A stretch of DNA of 35,446 nt from Solimicrobium sp040544425. GTDB lineage: Bacteria; Pseudomonadota; Gammaproteobacteria; Burkholderiales; Burkholderiaceae_D. The stretch lies in assembly GCA_040544425.1 (NCBI GenBank), contig JBEONO010000028.1:1-35446 (forward strand). Reading direction: 5' to 3'. The translations under genes and the position numbers were made by a program. A model generated the notes under the pieces. That model saw only the letters and a program-made list of their open reading frames with translations, was not told the DNA's origin and made no database searches. How positions within the stretch are numbered: position 1 is the stretch's first letter; every line of letters starts with the position of its first letter. Shown here piece after piece: positions 16,307 through 24,444 of the stretch.

Positions 16307-16653
16307 GATGTCTCCTTCGTTGTGGAAGTTGTGTGATTAGAGTTTTTGTGAATTTATTCTATTCGGCATAATTACTCCCATAAATGCCTGCTTCTGAATG
16401 TCAGGTTATCGATTAGCGAAAGTAAGAGTGAAATAGATTTGTTTGAAAGGCCAGTCTACACCTGGTCTTTTCAGGAAAGAACCATTGCGACTTCAACGTG
16501 GTGAAAATGTAATGAAACGGTCCTTTAATTTAACGCTGAATCCGAATAAATTGCTTTTTTTGAATTTATAAATTACCTTGCCACATGCGCCTGGTCAGCA
16601 TCGCAACTTGAGTATGGCGCTCAACAATCGCAGCAACCAGACAGGGAAAATCT
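16307..16653. other. divergent ald / GDSL intergenic region
   Basis: 347 bp with no supported gene. For ald (minus), TTTATG and TAGAAT are spaced 17 bp apart, the -10 lying at about 16355-16360. A hairpin-T structure is at 16448-16471 (AGGCCAG, 7-base loop, CTGGTCT, then Ts). A perfect palindrome AATTTATAAATT is at 16563-16574. The last two could be regulatory for the GDSL gene or mark a lost small transcript. Confidence 0.4.
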
Positions 16654-17532
16654 GTGCGTATGATTTATCGCTATTTTGTGCAAATAAATTTGGCCTTGGT
16701 AATGCTGGCAGGCTGCGCTTCGATCCCGGCCACGCCGCACATCGCCCGCGTTGTGGTGTTTGGCGACAGCAATGTGGACAATGGCAATCTGTATCGGCTC
16801 ACCGGACAAAAATATCCCGCAGCACCAAGGTGGCAAGGCCGCGAGTCAGATGGGCCTGTGGTGGTCGAATATCTGGCCAGCAATCTCCATGCGACTTTGC
16901 AGGATTATGCCGTCAGTGGCGCTACCACCGGCGTGTCCAATATCGTTGAGCACAAATTAACCGCCGCAGCGGGCACCGGCATGATGCGGCAGCTCGATGA
17001 TTTTTTTCAGTCTGGTGCGCAGTTGAAGGAGTCCGATCTGGTTGTAATCTGGGCCGGATCAAATGATATCTTTGAAGTTCGGCGCGAAGACCGCAATGCG
17101 CTGAACACTGGCATCGCAACGGCGACGGCCAACCTCGAAAAGGCGGTCGATCGATTGGCAGCACAGGGAGCGGGCCACATCATCGTGGCAAACCGGTCGC
17201 CACGCCCGGCCATCGGTTCTGACAATGACCTGAACGGCACCGAGCTCAATGCAGCGATCGACAAAACCGTGCGCATGCTGCGCGAAACCCGGCACAGCGA
17301 CATCATGCTGTACGACGATTATGCTGCCATTTCTGACATGGTAAAAAATCCGTCACGCTATGGATTTTCGGAAGTCAACGAGCTGTGCATCAAGGTGCCC
17401 GCCTGTGCCGAACAAAATGTCGATACCAACATGACCATCGCCGACACCTATATCAATTGGGACGGCGCGCACAAGACCACCCGCGTGCACAGGCTGATGG
17501 CAGACCAAATTCAACAATTGCTGGTCAAATAG
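16654..17532 (+). CDS. GDSL-family esterase/lipase lipoprotein
   Basis: 292 residues. The start is GTG at 16654, chosen because AGGGA sits 6 bases upstream; an ATG two codons later is too far from it. The N-terminus is a lipoprotein signal with lipobox LAGC (Cys21). The hydrolase shows block I FGDSNVDNGN (Ser39), block III-like WAGSNDIF (Asn), and block V NWDGAHKT (Asp270, His273). This is the plant/phospholipase-like GDSL subgroup. It is probably anchored in the envelope and hydrolyses ester bonds; the substrate is unknown. It stands alone, between divergent ald and convergent pntB. Confidence 0.9.
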   Translation: MRMIYRYFVQINLALVMLAGCASIPATPHIARVVVFGDSNVDNGNLYRLTGQKYPAAPRWQGRESDGPVVVEYLASNLHATLQDYAVSGATTGVSNIVEHKLTAAAGTGMMRQLDDFFQSGAQLKESDLVVIWAGSNDIFEVRREDRNALNTGIATATANLEKAVDRLAAQGAGHIIVANRSPRPAIGSDNDLNGTELNAAIDKTVRMLRETRHSDIMLYDDYAAISDMVKNPSRYGFSEVNELCIKVPACAEQNVDTNMTIADTYINWDGAHKTTRVHRLMADQIQQLLVK

Positions 17533-17550
17533 AATTCATTGCGTCCAAAA

Positions 17551-17578
17551 AAAATGTCATCCAGCAGGATGACATTTT
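17551..17578. terminator. bidirectional terminator between GDSL gene and pntB
   Basis: A perfect 12-bp stem AAAATGTCATCC / GGATGACATTTT around an AGCA loop. The stem ends in Ts on both strands. It lies 18 bases after the GDSL stop and 21 bases after the pntB stop, so it serves both convergent genes. Confidence 0.9.
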
Positions 17579-17599
17579 CGTTTTCCAGGTGCGCTGTTT

Positions 17600-19033
17600 T
17601 TATTCGACGGCTTTGACCATATCTTCAATCACCTTCTTCGCATCGCCAAACACCATCATGGTTTTATCCATGTAAAACAGTTCGTTATCCAGACCCGCAT
17701 ATCCTGACGCCATCGAACGTTTGTTGACGATGACTGTCTTGGCTTTGTAGGCTTCCAGAATCGGCATGCCGGCGATCGGTGATTTCGGATCTTTGGCTGC
17801 CGGGTTGACCACGTCATTGGCACCCAACACCAACACCACATCGGCCTGCGCAAATTCGTTGTTGATATCTTCCATCTCAAACACCTGGTCATACGGCACT
17901 TCAGCTTCAGCCAGCAACACGTTCATGTGACCAGGCATGCGACCGGCAACCGGGTGAATCGCATACTTCACGTTGACACCTTTGTGAGTCAGCTTTTCGG
18001 TCAGCTCTTTCAAAGCATGTTGAGCACGTGCCACGGCCAGACCATAGCCCGGCACGATGATGACAGTTTCCGCATTACTGAGCAAAAACGCGGCGTCATC
18101 GGCAGAACCGGATTTGACATTGCGCGCCGCATGTCCACCCGCAGCAGCTTCGGCAGGTGCGCCGCCAAAGCCGCCAAGAATCACGTTGAAGAACGAGCGG
18201 TTCATGGCCTTGCACATGATGTACGACAGAATCGCGCCGGATGAACCGACCAATGATCCGGCAATAATCAGCATCGAGTTATTCAATGAAAACCCGATAC
18301 CCGCTGCCGCCCAGCCGGAATAACTGTTCAGCATCGACACCACCACCGGCATATCCGCGCCGCCGATCGGAATAATGATCAACACACCCAAGGCAAAAGC
18401 GATGGCGGTCATAATCAAGAAAGGCGTCCAGCTTTGCGTCATGCAAAACGCGATGCCACATCCCAGCATCGCCAGGGCCAGCAGCAGGTTCAAGATGTGC
18501 TGACCTGAAAAGCTGACCGGCGCGCCCTGAAATAAACGGAATTTATATTTGCCGGACAATTTGCCAAATGCGATCACCGATCCTGAAAACGTAATCGCCC
18601 CGACAAAGGTCCCGATGAACAATTCGATCCGGTTACCGGAAGGAATCTCGCCACCCTTTTCGGTCAGATTGAAAGCCCACGGCTCGGAAACCACCGCCAC
18701 GGCGATACACACCGCAGCCAGACCGATCAGAGAGTGCATCGCCGCGACCAGTTCCGGCATCTTGGTCATCTCGACCCGTCTTGCCAGCGTCGCGCCGATC
18801 ACGCCACCTACCACCACACCACCCAGCACCAGTTCCAGACCAATACCGGCACTCGACAAATGCGATTTCAGTTCCAGCATCATGGCAACGGTGGTCACCA
18901 CCGCGATTGCCATGCCGCTCATCCCGAAGGCATTACCACGCCTTGCTGTGGAGGGATGAGACAAACCTTTCAATGCCTGAATAAAACAGACTGAAGCGAT
19001 CAGATACAGCATCACCACTAAATTGATACTCAT
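17600..19033 (-). CDS. pntB: NAD(P) transhydrogenase subunit beta
   Basis: 477 residues, full length. PntB carries most of the membrane domain plus the NADP(H)-binding domain III of the proton-translocating transhydrogenase, which drives NADPH formation from NADH with the proton gradient. About eight or nine hydrophobic spans precede the soluble C-terminus with IVPGYGLAVARAQHA, HPVAGRMPGHMNVLLAEA, GANDVVNPAA and the VIVNKRSMASGYAG nucleotide loops. Its ATG shares a base with the pntAB stop (TAATG), which implies coupled translation. Confidence 0.97.
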   Translation of the reverse strand: MSINLVVMLYLIASVCFIQALKGLSHPSTARRGNAFGMSGMAIAVVTTVAMMLELKSHLSSAGIGLELVLGGVVVGGVIGATLARRVEMTKMPELVAAMHSLIGLAAVCIAVAVVSEPWAFNLTEKGGEIPSGNRIELFIGTFVGAITFSGSVIAFGKLSGKYKFRLFQGAPVSFSGQHILNLLLALAMLGCGIAFCMTQSWTPFLIMTAIAFALGVLIIIPIGGADMPVVVSMLNSYSGWAAAGIGFSLNNSMLIIAGSLVGSSGAILSYIMCKAMNRSFFNVILGGFGGAPAEAAAGGHAARNVKSGSADDAAFLLSNAETVIIVPGYGLAVARAQHALKELTEKLTHKGVNVKYAIHPVAGRMPGHMNVLLAEAEVPYDQVFEMEDINNEFAQADVVLVLGANDVVNPAAKDPKSPIAGMPILEAYKAKTVIVNKRSMASGYAGLDNELFYMDKTMMVFGDAKKVIEDMVKAVE

Positions 19034-19353
19034 TATGGCTGCTCCTTTCCAGCCGGTGCCTGCTTGGGTTCTTTTTTCTTGAACATTTCCAGCATGCGCT
19101 GCGTGACCAAAAATCCGCCGAATACATTCACCGCAGCAAGGGCAACGGCCAGCGTTCCCATCACCTGGGCCAGCAAGCCTTCCGTTAAACCGGCAGCCAG
19201 CATGGCACCGACGATGATGATGGCAGAAATCGCATTGGTGACCGCCATCAGCGGCGTATGCAAGGCGGGCGTAACTGTCCAGACCACGTGGTAACCCACG
19301 TAGATGGCTAACACAAAAATAATCAGATTGGTAAGAGTGTGACTGACTTCCAT
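19033..19353 (-). CDS. pntAB: NAD(P) transhydrogenase subunit alpha, part 2 (membrane)
   Basis: 106 residues from MEVSHTL at 19353, with GAGG at good spacing. This is the small membrane part (domain II, N-terminal portion) that is fused to domain I in E. coli PntA but separate in many alpha- and betaproteobacteria. It has three hydrophobic segments and the segment VTPALHTPLMAVTNAIS, a strong family signature. The in-frame extension to 19461 overlaps pntAA and is rejected. Confidence 0.95.
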   Translation of the reverse strand: MEVSHTLTNLIIFVLAIYVGYHVVWTVTPALHTPLMAVTNAISAIIIVGAMLAAGLTEGLLAQVMGTLAVALAAVNVFGGFLVTQRMLEMFKKKEPKQAPAGKEQP

Positions 19354-19378
19354 ATGGTGACCTCGTCTATTGGGTAAG

Positions 19379-20494
19379 TTATTTGCGTAGCACCGCACCG
19401 GCTGAACACAGCAGGGTAGCGGCGACGATTTCATCTTCACGGTTGATTTCCAGCGCTGCATCCTTGTTGATAATCAGCTTCAGGAAATCGAGCACGTTGC
19501 GCGCATACAGTGCTGATGCGTCGGCTGGCACCAGCGTGGCCAGATTCGGTTCGCCAATAATGTGCACGCCGTATTTGGTCACGGTCTTGCCCAGTTCCGA
19601 CAGCGGACAATTGCCGCCTTGCTCGACTGCCATATCCACAATCACCGAGCCCGGCTTCATGGCTTTGACGGTCTCTTCCGAAATCAGCACCGGCGCTTTG
19701 CGACCGGGGATCAACGCCGTGGTGATGATGATGTCGGCCAGCTTGGCACGTTCATGCACCAGCTCGGCCTGACGGCGCATCCAGTCGGCCGGCATGGATC
19801 GCGCATAGCCGCCGGACCCTTGTGCAATTTCCTTTTCTTCCTCGGTCAGATAAGGCACATCAATAAATTTGGCGCCGAGCGACTCAACTTGCTCCTTGAC
19901 CGGCGGACGCACATCGGATGCCTCAATCACGGCACCCAGACGTTTGGCGGTCGCGATCGCCTGCAGACCGGCCACGCCCACGCCCATGATCAACACTCTT
20001 GCTGCTTTCACGGTACCGGCTGCGGTCATCAACATCGGCATAAACCGGCCATAGGTATTGGCCGCCAGAATGACCGCTTTGTATCCGGCGATATTGGCCT
20101 GGGATGACAGCACGTCCATCGATTGGGCGCGACTGATCCGCGGTGCAGCTTCCAGGGCAAATGCATGGATGCCGGTAGCGGCCATTGCTTCGGTATTCTC
20201 GGTGTCGAAGGGATTCAACATGCCGACCAGCACGCTGCCCGATTTCATCATGGCGCGCTCGCTGCCATCGGGGGCACGCACTTTCAAGACCATCTCGCAG
20301 CCAAATGCTTCTGCGGCAGTGACGATTTGTGCGCCAGCCAGGATATACGCTTCATCGGTGATGCTGGAAGCCAGACCGGCGCCCGACTGAACTACGACCT
20401 GATGTTTGCCGCCAAGGTATTTTTTGATGGTTTCCGGAGTTGCCGCGACCCGTGTCTCGCCAGGTCTGGTCTCGGCGGGGATGCCAATTCTCAT
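19379..20494 (-). CDS. pntAA: NAD(P) transhydrogenase subunit alpha, part 1
   Basis: 371 residues. This soluble NAD(H)-binding domain I begins MRIGIPAETRPGETRVA, as in the alanine dehydrogenase/transhydrogenase superfamily. Further marks are the NAD fold VLIMGVGVAGLQAIATAKRLGA, the mobile-loop region SGGYARSMP, and GSVIVDMAVEQGGN. GGGAG precedes the ATG. It is the first gene of the three-gene unit pntAA-pntAB-pntB, with 25 bp to the next start. It is related to Ald at 15194-16306, but is clearly the transhydrogenase branch. Confidence 0.96.
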   Translation of the reverse strand: MRIGIPAETRPGETRVAATPETIKKYLGGKHQVVVQSGAGLASSITDEAYILAGAQIVTAAEAFGCEMVLKVRAPDGSERAMMKSGSVLVGMLNPFDTENTEAMAATGIHAFALEAAPRISRAQSMDVLSSQANIAGYKAVILAANTYGRFMPMLMTAAGTVKAARVLIMGVGVAGLQAIATAKRLGAVIEASDVRPPVKEQVESLGAKFIDVPYLTEEEKEIAQGSGGYARSMPADWMRRQAELVHERAKLADIIITTALIPGRKAPVLISEETVKAMKPGSVIVDMAVEQGGNCPLSELGKTVTKYGVHIIGEPNLATLVPADASALYARNVLDFLKLIINKDAALEINREDEIVAATLLCSAGAVLRK

Positions 20495-20542
20495 ACAGTT
20501 ACTCCCTTTTCGAAATCAATACATGTAGTAGTGCTTGGTATT

Positions 20543-20568
20543 TAATATGGCAACTTAATATGGCAACT
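20543..20568. repeat. 13-bp tandem duplication
   Basis: TAATATGGCAACT occurs twice in direct, gapless tandem (20543-20555 and 20556-20568), starting 49 bp upstream of the pntAA ATG. Either a recent slippage event or a paired binding site. Confidence 0.8.
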
Positions 20569-20820
20569 CCAACGTCGCGGATCGTCGCGGTCTGTGTTGC
20601 ATAAATGATGCGCCGAAATTAGCTTGCCGGTAGACGCTGTAATTTTGGCTGACCCCGTACTATATAGGTTTAGCTCATCAATTTCACCCGATATTCAACA
20701 TTTGTCTTGAAATTTGAACATTTTTTGAATTAGCAAATTCATCACTGATCGGAAACCGTTAAATTAACTTCAGTCAATGGTCAACAGCACAATCAAGGTT
20801 AAAATAGCGACCTTGTTGAT

Positions 20821-20836
20821 TCGGGACCTATCCCGA
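20821..20836 (+). promoter_or_regulatory. hairpin in the nudJ 5' leader
   Basis: TCGGGA-CCTA-TCCCGA, a perfect 6-bp stem with a 4-base loop, ends 12 bases before the GAGG ribosome site of nudJ. No T-run follows, so it is not a terminator. It may affect translation or message stability. Confidence 0.35.
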
Positions 20837-20857
20837 GCGGACTCTTACGAGGTAAAA

Positions 20858-21337
20858 ATGCCAGATGTTTGGAAACCTGCAGTCACCGTCGCTTCGATCA
20901 TTGAACGCAACGGACTGTTCTTCATGATCGAAGAAGATACTTCGGATGGCCGTCGCATCAATCAACCGGCAGGTCACCTCGATCCGGGCGAGTCGCTGAT
21001 CGAGGCGGTGATTCGGGAAACGCGTGAAGAAACCGCGCATGCATTCAACCCCACCTATCTGGTCGGCACCTATCTGGCCCGCTATATGTCGAACCGGCGC
21101 GGGGTACCCGTGACGTATTTGCGTTTCGCATTTGCCGGTGAACTCGGCCAGCAGTATCAGGAACCTCTCGATGAAGGCATCGTGCGCACCATGTGGATGA
21201 GTTACGACGAGCTGGTCGCCACCAAAGATCGGCATCGCAGCGAATTGATACTGAAGTGTATTGATGATTATCGCTCTGGCACCCACATCCCTCTGTCGGC
21301 AATTTATACCGATCCAAGTGTCACACAAAATTTGTAG
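20858..21337 (+). CDS. nudJ: Nudix hydrolase, NudJ-like
   Basis: 159 residues from the ATG at 20858, which has a strong ACGAGG ribosome site; the frame extends 27 codons upstream without support. The start MPDVWKPAVTVASIIE and the Nudix box from G39 (GHLDPGE, seven residues, RETREE) identify the family. NudJ in E. coli is an HMP-PP/nucleotide phosphatase encoded directly upstream of mnmA; the same order here supports the symbol. The box glycine after REXXEEX is alanine (A60), an uncommon change, though all metal-binding Glu residues are kept. mnmA follows after 21 bp. Confidence 0.88.
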   Translation: MPDVWKPAVTVASIIERNGLFFMIEEDTSDGRRINQPAGHLDPGESLIEAVIRETREETAHAFNPTYLVGTYLARYMSNRRGVPVTYLRFAFAGELGQQYQEPLDEGIVRTMWMSYDELVATKDRHRSELILKCIDDYRSGTHIPLSAIYTDPSVTQNL

Positions 21338-21358
21338 TCTTTTTAGTTGGTAAGCATC

Positions 21359-22450
21359 ATGGCAAAAAAACGCGTAGTCATCGGCATGTCGGGCGGGGTC
21401 GACTCCTCGGTCTCGGCACATCTGCTCAAGGAACAGGGGTATGAAGTCATCGGCCTGTTCATGAAAAACTGGGAAGACGATGACGATTCCGAATACTGTT
21501 CGACCCGTCAGGACTGGATTGACGCGGCCAGCGTTGCCGATGTGGTGGGCGTGGATATCGAAGCGGTGAATTTTGCGGCTGAATACAAGGACCGGGTATT
21601 CTCGGAATTCCTGCGCGAATATCAGGCCGGGCGAACGCCGAATCCGGATGTGCTGTGCAATGCCGAAATCAAATTCAAAGCCTTTCTGGATCACGCCATG
21701 GAATTGGGCGCCGACTATATCGCCACCGGGCATTACGCGCGCGTGCGCGAAGTTGATGGACGCTTTGAATTACTGAAGGCCAGAGATTTAAGCAAAGATC
21801 AAAGTTATTTTTTGCACCGGCTCAACCAGGCACAACTCTGCAAAACCTTGTTTCCGCTGGGTGAAATCAATAAAACCGAAGTGCGCAAAATAGCCGAACA
21901 GCTGCAGTTGCCGAATGCGGCGAAAAAGGATTCGACCGGAATCTGTTTCATCGGCGAGCGCCCGTTCCGTGAATTTTTGAATCGCTATCTCGCCCAGCAA
22001 CCCGGCCCGATCAAAACCCCGGAAGGTGAATTGATCGGTCAGCATATCGGTCTGAGTTTTTACACGCTCGGGCAGCGCAAGGGAATCGGCATCGGCGGCA
22101 TTAAAAGTCATCAGAATGAAGATGGCAGCAGCGATGCCTGGTATGTGGCGCGCAAGGACATGGTCAACAATGTGTTGTATGCCGTGCAGGGTCATGATCA
22201 TCCGTGGTTGTTGTCGCAGGCCCTGCAGGCGGATCAGGCCAGCTGGATTGCCGGGACCGCGCCTGATGTTGAAAACCTGATGGCAAAAACGCGTTATCGG
22301 CAGGCCGATGTAGCCGGTGAATTCACAGCCTTGAATCAGCAGGAGTTTCAGTTGAATTTCAGCGATGCACAATGGGCGGTCACGCCGGGGCAATCGGCGG
22401 TGTTGTATCAGGGTGATATTTGTCTGGGTGGCGGGATAATCAGCAGTTAA
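21359..22450 (+). CDS. mnmA: tRNA-specific 2-thiouridylase
   Basis: 363 residues from MAKKRVVIG. MnmA inserts sulfur at C2 of wobble uridine 34 in tRNA-Lys, -Glu and -Gln, taking it from the TusE relay or a sulfurtransferase. Visible are the PP-loop SGGVDSS (11-17), the catalytic Cys100 in NPDVLCN and the second Cys196 in DSTGICFIGE; both cysteines needed for persulfide transfer are present. The frame can start four codons earlier at a TTG (21347), but the ATG is the family start. It lies between nudJ and the ribokinase gene (15 bp to the latter). Confidence 0.96.
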   Translation: MAKKRVVIGMSGGVDSSVSAHLLKEQGYEVIGLFMKNWEDDDDSEYCSTRQDWIDAASVADVVGVDIEAVNFAAEYKDRVFSEFLREYQAGRTPNPDVLCNAEIKFKAFLDHAMELGADYIATGHYARVREVDGRFELLKARDLSKDQSYFLHRLNQAQLCKTLFPLGEINKTEVRKIAEQLQLPNAAKKDSTGICFIGERPFREFLNRYLAQQPGPIKTPEGELIGQHIGLSFYTLGQRKGIGIGGIKSHQNEDGSSDAWYVARKDMVNNVLYAVQGHDHPWLLSQALQADQASWIAGTAPDVENLMAKTRYRQADVAGEFTALNQQEFQLNFSDAQWAVTPGQSAVLYQGDICLGGGIISS

Positions 22451-22465
22451 TGAAGGAAAGCTTGT

Positions 22466-23401
22466 ATGAACACTTCCCCGGTCATTTGCGTGGTGGGCAG
22501 CATCAACATGGATCTGGTATTTCGCACCCCGCGCATGCCGGCACTGGGCGAAACCATCAGCGGCCATGAGTTCGTCCAGATCGCAGGCGGCAAAGGCGCG
22601 AATCAGGCCGTGGCCGCTGCAAGACAGGGCGCGCGCACCACGTTCATTGCCTGTGTCGGCGATGATGCTTATGGTGAGCAGTCCTTGACCGGCTTGCAGC
22701 GGGAAGGCATCGTGACCGATTACATCTGCACCGCGCCCGGCTGCGCAACCGGCGTGGCGGGAATATTCGTCGATGACCAGGGGCGCAACAGCATTGTGAT
22801 CGCACCCGGAGCCAATGCCACACTGATGCCTGAACATGTTCAACCGGCTGCAATCAGGGATGCCCGGCTCTTGATCTGTCAGTGCGAGACACCGCTGGCA
22901 ACAATTCAGGCCGCCATGCACATCGCCAATCAGCATGGCGTGCAGGTCGTCTTCAATCCTGCGCCTGCGATTGCACTGCCCGATGATATCTTCGCGCTGG
23001 TCGACTATCTGATTGTCAATGAAACCGAAGCCGGACAATTAAGCGCTGTCCCTGTCACCGACCCGTCCAGCGCCGCCGCAGCAGCGAAACAGTTATTGAA
23101 CAAAGGCGTGCACTGTGTGCTGGTGACGCTGGGTGCGGAAGGCGTCTGCATTGCCATGCCAGGACAATTTCATCACCTGCCGGGCATCAAAGTCAGCGTC
23201 GTGGACAGCACCGCTGCGGGAGACACGTTCGTTGGCGCCTTCGCCACTGCAATCGGGCGTGGCCTGAACGAATTGGAAGCCGCACAGGAAGCACAATACT
23301 GCGCCGCGTTAACCGTGACCAAACTCGGCGCGCAAAGTTCGATACCGCATCAGATCGATGTGGAAAAATTTAAATCAACCTTCAACCAAGGAATGCCATG
23401 A
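22466..23401 (+). CDS. rbsK: ribokinase (PfkB family)
   Basis: 311 residues, full length. It phosphorylates D-ribose to ribose-5-phosphate. PfkB marks are INMDLVF near the N-terminus (substrate binding), GGKGANQA (41-48), NETE (185-188) and the ATP/anion-hole motif DSTAAGDTF with catalytic Asp253. AAGGA precedes the ATG. The gene overlaps the nucleoside hydrolase by 4 bases (ATGA), so the two are translated together: the hydrolase frees ribose and this kinase uses it. A nucleoside-kinase activity cannot be excluded, but the RbsK motifs fit best. Confidence 0.92.
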   Translation: MNTSPVICVVGSINMDLVFRTPRMPALGETISGHEFVQIAGGKGANQAVAAARQGARTTFIACVGDDAYGEQSLTGLQREGIVTDYICTAPGCATGVAGIFVDDQGRNSIVIAPGANATLMPEHVQPAAIRDARLLICQCETPLATIQAAMHIANQHGVQVVFNPAPAIALPDDIFALVDYLIVNETEAGQLSAVPVTDPSSAAAAAKQLLNKGVHCVLVTLGAEGVCIAMPGQFHHLPGIKVSVVDSTAAGDTFVGAFATAIGRGLNELEAAQEAQYCAALTVTKLGAQSSIPHQIDVEKFKSTFNQGMP

Positions 23402-24393
23402 CGATTCAGCACAAAGTAATTTTTGATACCGACCCGGGTGTGGATGATGCGATGGCGCTGTATTTCGCGCTCGCCCATCCCGATATCGAGGTACTGGGCA
23501 TTACCACCGTTTTCGGCAATGTCACCGTGCAGCAGGCGACTGCCAATGCGCTGTATCTGACCCGCATTGCCGGGTATGACATCCCGGTGGCGCAAGGCGC
23601 ACCGGTACCACTGGCCAAAGCACCTGGCATGCCGCCCGGCTTTATTCATGGCGATGATGGTCTGGGCAATCTTGACAGTCGCGTTGCTATCAAAGGCCAG
23701 GCGGAAAACTGCAGCGCTGCCGAATATATCGTGACCATGGCTCGCGCTCATCCGGGTGAAATTACTTTGGTGGCCGTGGCCCCCTTGGCCAATCTGGGGC
23801 TGGCCTTAAAAATTGAACCAAACCTGCCCAAGCTGTTAAAGCAGGTCGTGTTAATGGGCGGTACCGTGGTTGAACCTGGCAACGTGTCGCCGGTTGCTGA
23901 AGCCAATGTCTGGAATGATCCTGATGCGGCAGATCTGGTGTTCACGGCAGGATGGAACCTGACCATGGTCGGCCTGGACGTCACGCACCGTGTCGAATTG
24001 CCGTCCAGTTTCTTCGACGCGCTGGCCAAACGGCACAATCATCTGGCGATGACAACGCTGCAGCATGCCGTGCATTTCTACTGCAATTTCTACAGCGCGA
24101 TCCGTCCTGAATTGGGCCATGCCTGTTTCGGCCACGACGTGCTGGCATTTGTGTATCTCGTTGCGCCAGAATTGTTTACCACCCAGGAAGGCCGGATCCG
24201 CGTGGCGACCACCGGAATTGCGAATGGCCAAACCATGATGGACAAACATGGCGCACTGTTTTATCCGCAACCGGGCTGGGAACCGGAAAAACCGACTACC
24301 CATGCGTGTATGCAGGTTGATGCGCCAGCCTGTGTGCAACTGATAGAAAAAACGCTGAACGGTAACTGGTTGAAGACGCCACTGACTGCATAA
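23398..24393 (+). CDS. inosine-uridine-type nucleoside hydrolase
   Basis: 331 residues. The N-terminal VIFDTDPGVDDAMAL is the calcium-binding signature of the IunH/Rih family, which splits ribonucleosides into base and ribose. VLMGGTV, the EANVWNDPDAA segment and the C-terminal FGHDVLAF (substrate His-Asp region) also fit. The substrate range (inosine, uridine, purine-specific) cannot be read off. It is coupled to rbsK by a 4-base overlap and is the last gene before a strong terminator. There is no signal peptide, so it acts on nucleosides inside the cell. Confidence 0.94.
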   Translation: MTIQHKVIFDTDPGVDDAMALYFALAHPDIEVLGITTVFGNVTVQQATANALYLTRIAGYDIPVAQGAPVPLAKAPGMPPGFIHGDDGLGNLDSRVAIKGQAENCSAAEYIVTMARAHPGEITLVAVAPLANLGLALKIEPNLPKLLKQVVLMGGTVVEPGNVSPVAEANVWNDPDAADLVFTAGWNLTMVGLDVTHRVELPSSFFDALAKRHNHLAMTTLQHAVHFYCNFYSAIRPELGHACFGHDVLAFVYLVAPELFTTQEGRIRVATTGIANGQTMMDKHGALFYPQPGWEPEKPTTHACMQVDAPACVQLIEKTLNGNWLKTPLTA

Positions 24394-24398
24394 AAAAA

Positions 24399-24427
24399 AA
24401 GAGAATCAACATCGGGTTGATTCTCTT
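24399..24427. terminator. bidirectional terminator
   Basis: A 12-bp stem AAGAGAATCAAC / GTTGATTCTCTT with a 5-base loop. A-run on the left (24392-24400) gives T-run for the minus strand. It ends the nudJ-mnmA-rbsK-hydrolase unit and, from the other side, the porin-like gene 17 bases away. Confidence 0.85.
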
Positions 24428-24444
24428 CAATCCTCGCAGGGAAT

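Larger units (their letters stand above)
20495..20857. other. divergent pntAA / nudJ intergenic region
   Basis: 363 bp without a recognised gene. It holds a 13-bp tandem duplication (20543-20568), a CGTCGCGG direct repeat (20573-20580 and 20583-20590), a TAAAAT -10 candidate at 20800-20805, and a 6-bp hairpin (20821-20836) just before the nudJ ribosome site. Confidence 0.5.

Noticed and set aside
20777..20857. 27-codon N-terminal extension of NudJ
   Set aside because: The ATG at 20858 has a strong GAGG site and the family start. The extension covers the promoter-like bases and the hairpin.
20828..21733. 301-codon minus-strand ORF across nudJ and mnmA
   Set aside because: It is antisense to two well-supported genes and has no recognisable domain or ribosome site.
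21788..23038. 416-codon minus-strand ORF across mnmA and rbsK
   Set aside because: Both sense genes are full length with intact catalytic motifs. The antisense product is rich in His/Arg/Cys and shows no family, as expected of a shadow frame.
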